Of a stretch of 13,450 bases of DNA, positions 5,674 through 10,876 are shown in pieces (the first letter of the stretch is position 1; every line of letters begins with the position of its first letter). The translations under genes were made by a program, and so were the position numbers. The DNA is taken from assembly GCA_958439155.1 (NCBI GenBank), contig CAUBUJ010000035.1, positions 1-13,450 of the forward strand. The letters run 5' to 3'. Under the pieces are notes generated by a model. The model searched no databases. It was not told the DNA's origin and saw only the letters and a list, made by a program, of their open reading frames with translations. The stretch comes from an uncultured Veillonellaceae bacterium. GTDB lineage: Bacteria; Bacillota; Negativicutes; Veillonellales; Dialisteraceae.

Positions 5674-8009
5674 ACTGGTCCATTCTTTCTCTATCCCTTC
5701 TCACCTTCGCAGGCTGCGCCGGCGCGGGAACGGCGTTCCTCTCTTACGGCGGCCTGTCCCTCCTTCCTGCCCTGCTCTATGGTCTGCTCTCAGCCCTTGC
5801 GGTATGCGCTCTGTCCCGCGTGAGCGGCAGGCACCGCCTTTTATTCTTCCTGTTCTCCGGCGCGGCGGGCCTCCTCCTGCTCTGGCACTGGAGGGAAGGC
5901 CTCCTGCACAGCGGGGCGGTCCTTTCCACATCTTTCCTGGATACCTTTGCTGCGCCGTACCATCTGGACCTGGACAAACCCTTCCTCATGGACCCGGCCA
6001 TCGGCGGCGGCGACGCGGAAACGGCGGCGCTCCTCCTCCTCGCGTGGTGTTTTGCCGCCGGCGCGTGGCATCCGCTGGCCCGGCTTCTCTGCGGAGCGCT
6101 CTCCTTATTTCTCACACTGTGCGGCCTCTATTTCGCGGTAGAGCCGCCTCTCTTCACGGTGCTTCTCTCCGCTGCCTACTGGGCTTCCATCCCTGTCATG
6201 GCGATGAAGAAAAGAAATGGCACCGCAGAAGGGGCGGCGCTCCTGTCGGTCCTCGTCATGGGCACCCTTCTCATGGCTGTGGTGCCTCCCTCCCGGTACA
6301 AAGAGCCGGACCTCTTCTCCCGCGTATCTGACACCATCGCCGCATGGACGGACGGCAGCTGGTTCCATGGAGGCAGCGCCTTTTCCACGGTCATGACCGG
6401 TACGGAAGGAAAGGGCCGTCTCGGCGAGACAGAAGGCCTCCGCTATACCGGGCGGCAGATCATCCGCATCACCTCCCCCGCAGCGGAGCATCGTCTCTAC
6501 ATCCGGAGCTGGGTGGGCTCTCTCTATGAAGACAGTCAGTGGAAACTCCTCCCGGAGAGCCGCTACCAGACAGTATCCCGCCTCTTTGAAAACAACCAGG
6601 GTGCCTGGTACAACCAGCCGGCGTGGCTCATGGAAATCGCCAATCAGGATCCGGCCATTGCCTCTGCCATGAACGGCTATCTGAAAAACCCGCCGGATTT
6701 CCCGTCGCGCCGTCAATTTTTCAGCGTGCCCCTGGTCTATGAATATACGGACCAGCTCTTCCTGCCTTATGATATTTCCTTTGCTGCGGCAGGCCTCTTC
6801 CATTATGACCAGGCTCCGGTGAGCCGTGACGGCTCCGCCTATGAAGCGTACCGCTGGTCACTGCCCCTATCCGCGGCGTATGCCCTCACCCGGGAAGGAC
6901 GCTTTGACGATCCTTACTGGCGGGCCTACGTAAATATGGAACGGGACTACCGTACCTTCGCTTATGACGCTTATACAGAAGTACCGGACAGCCTCCGGCC
7001 CGTTCTTACCGCGGCGCTTCCTATTCCGAAAGCGTCCACCAATGAAGAGAAGCGTCACTGGATCCGGACGGTGCAGAAATATTTCTCCGATTACTATACG
7101 TACACCATCCGCCCCGGACGCACCCCGGAAGGGGAGGATTTCATTTCCTACTTCCTCCAGACCCAGAAAGAAGGGTACTGCACCGCCTTTGCCTCCGCCG
7201 GGGTCATGTTCCTCCGCGCGGCAGGCATCCCCGCGCGGTATGTCACGGGCGTCACCGTGGGCGCCGATGAGCTCAGCCAGGCAGACCGCACGGCGGAAGG
7301 GTACTTCACTATGGACGTGAATGACCGCCATGCCCACGCATGGGCAGAAATGTATGTAGACGGCATAGGCTGGCGCCCGGTGGAATTCACTCCGGGATAC
7401 GAAGGCGGGGAAGATCCCATTCCAACGCCGCCGGAAAACCGCCCGGACTCTTCCTCTCCTGATGAAAACCAGCAGAATCCGGAGCCCGATCCGCCGCAGC
7501 AGGACCAGCAGCCCGGAGAGACGCCCCAGCGGCAAAATCCGCCCCAGCCGCCTGCCGCGCAGAGACCCGCTCCCCAGCCGGTACTGGCCGGACACAGCGG
7601 CAACCTCTCAGGCATCCTCTACGCGCTTCTCGCGCTCGCCGCCCTTGCGGGAGCGGCCGCGTGGGCCATCCGCCGCCGCATGGGAAAAGCGGAACGGATT
7701 CTCCGGAGCGCCGCTTCCCCTGCGGAACGGAGCCGCATTTTCGCCTACCTCCTGCGGCTCACCGCCTGGGCCGGTCACGGTGCGCCCTCGAGAAGTTATG
7801 CGGCCTGGGCCGATCTCTGCGGGAAAGATTCCCGCTTTGCCGGCATCTCCCGCGTGACGGCGCTCCTCATGAAGGCCCGCTTCAGCGGCACGCCCTTCAC
7901 AGAGGAAGAGCAGCAGGAAACGCTCCGCCTCATCGGTGACATGCGCCGCCGCTGCCTCTCGCCGCTCAAGGGCTGGGAGAAGTGGAAATTCCTGCTCCGT
8001 TCTTTATAA
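5670..8009 (+). CDS. Membrane transglutaminase-like protein (TgpA-type, with C-terminal DUF4129-like tail)
   Basis: This 779-residue protein has about seven hydrophobic segments in its first 210 residues, then a large extracytoplasmic region with a transglutaminase-like (papain-fold) domain. Catalytic candidates are Cys504 in EGYCTAFASAGVMFLRAAGIP and His556 in RHAHAWAE. The position where a catalytic Asp is common carries Glu572 in WRPVEFTPGY. A low-complexity Pro/Gln/Asp/Glu linker (about 580-640) leads to one more transmembrane helix (about 646-668). A cytoplasmic tail follows, ending with a helical segment like DUF4129 (AWAGHGAPSRSYAAWADL, then FTEEEQQETLRL). This is the topology of TgpA-like proteins. 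It overlaps the DUF58 gene by 4 bases in a MoxR-DUF58-TGase operon, a recurrent bacterial set. Whether it is a transglutaminase, protease or amidase is unknown. Confidence 0.92.
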   Translation: MNWSILSLSLLTFAGCAGAGTAFLSYGGLSLLPALLYGLLSALAVCALSRVSGRHRLLFFLFSGAAGLLLLWHWREGLLHSGAVLSTSFLDTFAAPYHLDLDKPFLMDPAIGGGDAETAALLLLAWCFAAGAWHPLARLLCGALSLFLTLCGLYFAVEPPLFTVLLSAAYWASIPVMAMKKRNGTAEGAALLSVLVMGTLLMAVVPPSRYKEPDLFSRVSDTIAAWTDGSWFHGGSAFSTVMTGTEGKGRLGETEGLRYTGRQIIRITSPAAEHRLYIRSWVGSLYEDSQWKLLPESRYQTVSRLFENNQGAWYNQPAWLMEIANQDPAIASAMNGYLKNPPDFPSRRQFFSVPLVYEYTDQLFLPYDISFAAAGLFHYDQAPVSRDGSAYEAYRWSLPLSAAYALTREGRFDDPYWRAYVNMERDYRTFAYDAYTEVPDSLRPVLTAALPIPKASTNEEKRHWIRTVQKYFSDYYTYTIRPGRTPEGEDFISYFLQTQKEGYCTAFASAGVMFLRAAGIPARYVTGVTVGADELSQADRTAEGYFTMDVNDRHAHAWAEMYVDGIGWRPVEFTPGYEGGEDPIPTPPENRPDSSSPDENQQNPEPDPPQQDQQPGETPQRQNPPQPPAAQRPAPQPVLAGHSGNLSGILYALLALAALAGAAAWAIRRRMGKAERILRSAASPAERSRIFAYLLRLTAWAGHGAPSRSYAAWADLCGKDSRFAGISRVTALLMKARFSGTPFTEEEQQETLRLIGDMRRRCLSPLKGWEKWKFLLRSL

Positions 8010-8018
8010 GGAGGCACA

Positions 8019-8726
8019 ATGCGTGATTTCTCTTCTTTTCTGACAGCGGCAGCTCTGGCCGCGATGCTGCCTTTTTCCTGCAGCGCCTACATAGAAAAGG
8101 CGCTCCCTGATCCGCCCCTTGACCAGGCGGGGGCGCTCTGGACTGCTGCCTCGGAAGCAGACTGGGAGCCTTACAATGAGACCCTCACAGAAACAGGGCG
8201 CATAAAAAAAGACCACACACTCTTTGCGGTTTTTCAAAAAAATGACGGCGCCCACGCGAAAGAGACGCCGCCGGTGAAACTTCTTCTCTTTCTCGGGCCG
8301 GGACCGTCAGCGGCTGGCGTCACCGACGGCTCGGACGGAAAAGAGCTGATCACCGGCCTCGGCAAAGTCTACCCTTTCCGGCGGTCTGATATTTATGAAA
8401 ACACCCTGGGCACGGGGATGTATACGGAAAATACCTACACCGTCTCTTCCGGGCCGGCAGAAGCGAAAGAATTTCATTACTACACCCTTACCTACCACGA
8501 CAAAAGCGGCCGGTACCTCCAGTTTCTGGTAGACCGGAATACAGCGAAAGTCCGGGCCGCCGCATGGTGGCAGGGCCGACCCCTGTACAGCCCGGATACA
8601 GTCACTGCCGATGCCCTCACGGAATGGGGCCTGTGGCGCTATGTCATCCCGGATCTCATGGACGGCGGCGCCCTCAATCTTGGCGGAAGCACTCCAAAAA
8701 TGTCCGGACCCGTCCTTCAGAAGTAA
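8019..8726 (+). CDS. Exported protein of unknown function
   Basis: I do not recognise this 235-residue protein. It starts with a signal peptide (basic residue, then FLTAAALAAMLPF) with a likely signal peptidase I site after CSA at residue 23. The Cys at 21 does not sit in a convincing lipobox. The mature part is soluble and aromatic-rich, with EFHYYTLTYHDKSGRYLQFLVD and AAAWWQGRPLYSPDTV as its most distinctive stretches; an alternating beta pattern is likely. There is no second membrane segment. The ATG at 8019 follows AAGGAGG closely and lies 10 nt after the transglutaminase-like gene, so it is the last gene of that operon, before a terminator. Co-transcription suggests an extracytoplasmic partner or substrate of the transglutaminase-like domain, which is an inference from context only. 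Confidence 0.8.
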   Translation: MRDFSSFLTAAALAAMLPFSCSAYIEKALPDPPLDQAGALWTAASEADWEPYNETLTETGRIKKDHTLFAVFQKNDGAHAKETPPVKLLLFLGPGPSAAGVTDGSDGKELITGLGKVYPFRRSDIYENTLGTGMYTENTYTVSSGPAEAKEFHYYTLTYHDKSGRYLQFLVDRNTAKVRAAAWWQGRPLYSPDTVTADALTEWGLWRYVIPDLMDGGALNLGGSTPKMSGPVLQK

Positions 8727-8727
8727 C

Positions 8728-8767
8728 AAAAAGAGGAATCCTCTGCATGAGAATTCCTCTTTTTTTT
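8728..8767 (+). terminator. Bidirectional intrinsic terminator
   Basis: AAAAAGAGGAAT (8728-8739) and ATTCCTCTTTTT (8753-8764) are a perfect 12-bp inverted repeat with a 13-nt loop, followed by more T up to 8767. The A-run on the left gives a T-run on the other strand. It lies 1 nt after the exported-protein gene and 9 nt from the end of the convergent lysR gene, so it probably terminates both. Confidence 0.92.
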
Positions 8768-8776
8768 GCGCACTTT

Positions 8777-9724
8777 TTATGGGAGCGGCACCCTGCCCGC
8801 TTCTATGTCTTTTGCCAGATCGATGAAACGGCGGATCATGCTCCACTGGTAGGAACCGGCCAGGTATCCGAAGCTCACGTGGTAGGATGAACCTTTCAGG
8901 GGAATGATCTCCAGTTTTTTCTTTGCTTCCTCTGAAATGGTTTTCCCTGCGATGTCCTTCTGAGGGCAGAAAAAAGCGCCGCTTCCAAGCACGGCCAGGT
9001 CGAGAAGCATTTCCGTATTGTCTGACTCCACCCGCACCAGGGGCTCGATGTGATTGTCCCGGAAAAACCGCCGCGCCAGGCTGCCGGAGACGGAATGTCC
9101 GCTGTTGATGACGAAGGGACACCGCGCAAACGGCGCAAAGCACCCTTTCTTTCCTTCCCGGATGGACTGGAGGACCGGGGACGTTTCTTCGCCGTAGATC
9201 TTTCTCAAAAGCGCCTTCGACACCACGATGCAAACGCTGTCTTCATAGAAAGGCTCTACATGAAGTCCTGTCACCGGCCGGGGAAAATGGGCTACCGCCA
9301 GATCCATCTCCCCTTTGGAAAGCATGGTCACCAGGTCCAGATTCATCCCTTCCTTGAGCTCCACCGCTACTTTCGGGTACTTCTCACCAAAAGCATAAAC
9401 CAGTTCCGGCAGGATCACCCGCCCTCTGGTAGGCGCGGCGCCGATAGTGAGTTTCCCTGCCTCGCTGTGACTCACATCCGCCAGCTCCCGCCGGAGGGCT
9501 TCCTCATTTTTCCGGAAACTGATGGCGTATTTATAAAAGATTTCCCCACCATAGGTGAGCTCCAGCGGCACATGACGGATAAAAAGCAGGCACCCTGTCT
9601 CTTTTTCGAGAGCCGCGATATGGGCGGACAAGGTCTGCTGCGTTACATGGAGCTTCTCCGCCGCCCTGGTGAAGCTTTTCTCCCGCGCAAGCACCACAAA
9701 ATATTCCATAGATAAAAAATTCAT
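8777..9724 (-). CDS. LysR-family transcriptional regulator
   Basis: The 315-residue protein has an N-terminal winged helix-turn-helix (about residues 1-60: YFVVLAREKSFTRAAEKLHVTQQTLSAHIAALEKE). A linker helix and a periplasmic-binding-fold effector domain follow from about residue 90 (KLTIGAAPTRGRVILPELVYAFGEKYPKVAVELKEG). This is the full standard LysR layout; the ligand cannot be told from sequence. The start at 9724 follows GGAGGGG. It is transcribed away from the miniprotein cluster, and the two promoters overlap head to head with a dyad across them. In the classic LysR arrangement the regulator controls both itself and the divergent genes, so the miniproteins are its most likely target. 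The AEC carriers further right are a second possible target, because LysR genes often sit near such carriers. Confidence 0.93.
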   Translation of the reverse strand: MNFLSMEYFVVLAREKSFTRAAEKLHVTQQTLSAHIAALEKETGCLLFIRHVPLELTYGGEIFYKYAISFRKNEEALRRELADVSHSEAGKLTIGAAPTRGRVILPELVYAFGEKYPKVAVELKEGMNLDLVTMLSKGEMDLAVAHFPRPVTGLHVEPFYEDSVCIVVSKALLRKIYGEETSPVLQSIREGKKGCFAPFARCPFVINSGHSVSGSLARRFFRDNHIEPLVRVESDNTEMLLDLAVLGSGAFFCPQKDIAGKTISEEAKKKLEIIPLKGSSYHVSFGYLAGSYQWSMIRRFIDLAKDIEAGRVPLP

Positions 9725-9757
9725 GATCCGCCCCTCCTGTTACAGTGCTTCTCCTGT

Positions 9758-9787
9758 ATTATATACTATTTTTAACAGTTTAACATC
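9758..9787 (-). promoter_or_regulatory. Candidate lysR promoter
   Basis: Minus-strand -10 TATAAT (9758-9763). The -35 expected around 9781-9787 is weak (ATGTTA or GATGTT) and overlaps the -35 of the opposite promoter. The poor -35 and overlap suggest autoregulation and mutual interference. Confidence 0.6.
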
Positions 9788-9796
9788 TGTGAAAAG
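9769..9796. promoter_or_regulatory. Candidate LysR operator between divergent promoters
   Basis: TTTTTAACAG, an 8-nt spacer (TTTAACAT), then CTGTGAAAAG. The arms match at 8 of 10 positions, with a perfect core ACAG-N8-CTGT. It covers the -35 of the plus-strand promoter and the expected -35 of the lysR promoter. Interrupted dyads in a regulator's divergent intergenic region are typical LysR binding sites; actual binding is inferred. Confidence 0.5.
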
Positions 9797-9808
9797 ACCG
9801 GCTATACT
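9780..9808 (+). promoter_or_regulatory. Promoter of the miniprotein cluster
   Basis: -35 TTAACA (9780-9785), a 17-nt spacer and -10 TATACT (9803-9808). The predicted start near 9815 gives a leader of about 165 nt before the first miniprotein gene. The -35 is inside the candidate LysR operator. Confidence 0.7.
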
Positions 9809-9814
9809 GTAGGC

Positions 9815-9978
9815 ATGAAAGGGAAAGAGGGAATCCTCCAGAAGAGAAATTTCTCACGCAGGAAAGGCATTTCCCCGCTTCTCCCCTTTCAAAACCAGAG
9901 AGCGGCACCGCTCCCCGGCTGTAAAAGACTATCATTCCATTTCATAAATAAGTCGATCAAATGAAGGAGGTCTGTCCT
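9815..9978 (+). other. Structured 5' leader of the miniprotein transcript
   Basis: This stretch holds no supported gene. It is rich in short dyads: GAAAGGG (9818-9824) with CCCTTTC further on, the perfect 12-bp palindrome GAGAAATTTCTC (9844-9855), GGAAA-GGCA-TTTCC just after it, and GAGCG-GCAC-CGCTC near 9899-9912. As RNA it could fold into several hairpins, and it ends in the AAGGAGG of the first miniprotein. An open frame of 49 codons begins at 9815 but has no ribosome binding site. Confidence 0.4.
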
Positions 9979-10086
9979 ATGCGTTATACCCATGCTCCTA
10001 TGCGTTATACCCACGATTTTCCCAGTGTCCAAATTCCTGCCGGCCTGTTTATCGCCGCAATTATCCTGCTTTGTGCTCTTTTTTGA
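9979..10086 (+). CDS. Miniprotein 1 of 3 (MRYTH family, 35 residues)
   Basis: The product is 35 residues: MRYTHAP, a second head MRYTHDFPSVQIPAG, then the hydrophobic tail LFIAAIILLCALF. I do not recognise the family. The tail is about 13-16 residues, enough for a short membrane insertion; the head has Arg2 and a few polar residues, so an N-in or surface-associated orientation is possible. The ATG at 9979 is preferred because GGAGG lies 8 nt upstream, exactly as in the two sister genes. The second ATG (10000) is a duplicated head with no ribosome binding site of its own. It is first in a three-gene cluster behind a promoter divergent from lysR. Comparison with copy 3 shows six codon changes in 15 shared codons, all synonymous, which argues strongly for translation. 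Confidence 0.8.
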   Translation: MRYTHAPMRYTHDFPSVQIPAGLFIAAIILLCALF

Positions 10087-10115
10087 TCACCCCGTTTAGA
10101 AAGGAGGTCCTTCCC

Positions 10116-10199
10116 ATGCGTTACACCCACGCTTTTCCCCTTGTGCAGATTCCTGCCGGTATGATCGCCGCTGCAGCCCTGCTTCTTCTTGCTCTGTAA
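10116..10199 (+). CDS. Miniprotein 2 of 3 (MRYTH family, 27 residues)
   Basis: The product is 27 residues: MRYTHAFPLVQIPAG followed by MIAAAALLLLAL. It keeps the family head with Ala6 and Leu9 in place of Asp6 and Ser9 of its sisters, and has a pure Ala/Leu/Ile/Met tail ending in LAL. The ATG at 10116 has AAAGGAGG 8 nt upstream. It lies 29 nt after copy 1 and 27 nt before copy 3, with no terminator between, so the three are probably one transcript. The head is net positive and the tail hydrophobic, which suggests membrane association. No known toxin, leader or ribosomal peptide is matched with confidence. Confidence 0.8.
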   Translation: MRYTHAFPLVQIPAGMIAAAALLLLAL

Positions 10200-10226
10200 T
10201 CCATATTTCAAAAGGAGATGATCCCC

Positions 10227-10310
10227 ATGCGTTACACTCACGATTTTCCTTCCGTGCAGATTCCTGCCGGCGTGATCGCTGCTGCATTCTTCCTCATTCT
10301 GGCGCTGTAA
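10227..10310 (+). CDS. Miniprotein 3 of 3 (MRYTH family, 27 residues)
   Basis: The product is 27 residues: MRYTHDFPSVQIPAG followed by VIAAAFFLILAL. Its 15-residue head is identical to the second head of copy 1, although six of those 15 codons differ at eight bases. These include a Ser codon switch between AGT and TCC, which needs several changes. The ATG at 10227 has AAAAGGAGA 8 nt upstream. After its stop only 37 nt remain before the end of a convergent membrane-protein gene, and no clear terminator is visible. A single short hydrophobic segment fills the C-terminal half; there is no charged or aromatic tail after it. Confidence 0.8.
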   Translation: MRYTHDFPSVQIPAGVIAAAFFLILAL

Positions 10311-10347
10311 CAGAAACTGGAACATACCAGGAATGAAAGATCCGGCG

Positions 10348-10521
10348 TCAGCCCCAAAACCGGGCCGCGCCATAGCAGAAAAGAGACACCGCAAGAGCCA
10401 TGGTGCCGATCAGTGTCAGGTCATCAGCCAGATCTCTTTCCCTGCGGAAATGTTTCACTACGCCGGGCAGGACATAGGCCAGGTAAAGAAGGCCTGCCCA
10501 AAAGAGCCATTCATGATCCAT
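10348..10521 (-). CDS. Small two-helix membrane protein, unknown function
   Basis: This 57-residue protein is not recognised. It has two hydrophobic segments (about residues 5-22, WLFWAGLLYLAYVLPGVV, and 38-54, IGTMALAVSLFCYGAAR) joined by a charged loop KHFRRERDLADD, giving a hairpin-like membrane topology. The frame is open further upstream, but the start at 10521 is chosen because GGAGG lies 8 nt before it and a TATAAT about 25 nt before it. An upstream start at 10617 would precede that promoter. It converges on the miniprotein cluster and is divergent from the RNA/AEC region. A link to the miniproteins is possible but unproven. Confidence 0.6.
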   Translation of the reverse strand: MDHEWLFWAGLLYLAYVLPGVVKHFRRERDLADDLTLIGTMALAVSLFCYGAARFWG

Positions 10522-10546
10522 GCCTGCCGCCTCCATTTCTTTTTCT

Positions 10547-10552
10547 ATTATA
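10547..10552 (-). promoter_or_regulatory. Candidate -10 for the 57-residue membrane protein
   Basis: A perfect TATAAT on the minus strand lies 25 nt upstream of the chosen start codon. No good -35 is present at 16-18 nt spacing, so a promoter here would need an activator or be weak. Confidence 0.4.
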
Positions 10553-10608
10553 TGGGATGCCTGCCCATGCCTATGATGAGATTTGGCAAATTTTTTTACA
10601 AAAAAGGC

Positions 10609-10637
10609 TTGCATCATAGCCTGACTTATTCTATAAT
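10609..10637 (+). promoter_or_regulatory. Promoter upstream of structured RNA
   Basis: -35 TTGCAT (10609-10614), exactly 17 nt, then -10 TATAAT (10632-10637). The predicted start near 10644 lies 233 nt before the first AEC gene. The region directly after it has no gene but is highly structured. Confidence 0.75.
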
Positions 10638-10643
10638 GTGTTC

Positions 10644-10793
10644 ATCAAAAAATTTATAGCAATTTTGCAATCCTCTTACGTGTACGAAACGGGGCTTTCC
10701 CATGACTACACATCCATAGATTCACCAACCGGCAAAGCCTCCTCATACCCCCAATATGAGGAGGCTTTGTCATGGGCGTCACTACACTTTTTC
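10644..10793 (+). ncRNA. Candidate small RNA or structured leader of the AEC genes
   Basis: Downstream of a good promoter and without a supported gene, the RNA has a perfect 14-bp hairpin AAAGCCUCCUCAUA/UAUGAGGAGGCUUU (10734-10747 and 10755-10768, 7-nt loop). This is enclosed by a perfect 8-bp pair CCCAUGAC (10699-10706) and GUCAUGGG (10769-10776). GGCUUU at 10693-10698 could alternatively pair with AAAGCC at 10734-10739, so two exclusive folds exist. A U5 run is at 10788-10792. The hairpin hides both an anti-Shine-Dalgarno-like CCUCCU and a GAGGAGG. It matches no riboswitch class I can name. It could be a free small RNA or a switch in the leader of the transporter operon. Confidence 0.5.
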
Positions 10794-10797
10794 TAAT

Positions 10798-10827
10798 TTG
10801 TCAGGCGCCGCCCGTCTGGACTATACT
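10798..10827 (+). promoter_or_regulatory. Proximal promoter of the AEC operon
   Basis: -35 TTGTCA (10798-10803), an 18-nt spacer and -10 TATACT (10822-10827). The predicted start is near 10834, about 43 nt before the first AEC start. It lies downstream of the structured RNA, so the AEC genes could be made from either promoter. Confidence 0.65.
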
Positions 10828-10830
10828 ACT

Positions 10831-10852
10831 ATAAATATATCCTTATATTTAT
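10831..10852. promoter_or_regulatory. 22-bp AT-rich palindrome at AEC transcription start
   Basis: ATAAATATA-TCCT-TATATTTAT has perfect 9-bp arms with a 4-nt centre, lying over the predicted transcription start of the AEC operon. As DNA it is a good operator for a dimeric repressor; as RNA it would form an AU hairpin at the 5' end. It differs from the dyad beside lysR, so a different factor may bind. Confidence 0.5.
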
Positions 10853-10876
10853 TTTCTCCATAGAAAGGATTCCTCC

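Larger units (their letters stand above)
9962..10310 (+). repeat. Three tandem diverged copies of a miniprotein gene unit
   Basis: Each unit has an A-rich GGAGG/GGAGA site, an 8-nt spacer, ATGCGTTA, a conserved head and a hydrophobic tail. Start-to-start distances are 137 and 111 bases. Differences between copies in the head are mostly third-position changes, so the duplication is not recent and the coding sense has been kept. Confidence 0.85.

Noticed and set aside
9815..9964. A 49-codon open frame starting MKGKEGILQKRN in the miniprotein leader
   Set aside because: It begins at about the predicted transcription start with no ribosome binding site, and its basic, low-complexity composition has no family resemblance.
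9962..10310. Miniproteins as type I toxins of the Ldr/Fst type (tandem repeats, short hydrophobic peptides, an AG-x-IAAA stretch)
   Set aside because: The Ldr/Fst pattern of a tryptophan and charged tail after the helix is missing, I see no antisense promoter within the repeats, and the cluster has a regulated promoter beside a LysR gene. The resemblance is too slight to name them toxins, though it is worth testing.
10734..10768. The 14-bp hairpin as a simple intrinsic terminator
   Set aside because: Only three T follow the stem before GTCATGGG, and that sequence itself pairs upstream. It may terminate weakly, but a plain terminator does not explain the enclosing 8-bp pair.
10644..10793. A T-box or other named riboswitch class
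   Set aside because: I found no T-box AGGGUGGNACCGCG-like sequence and no motif of the fluoride or guanidine classes. Without a covariance search I will not assign a class.
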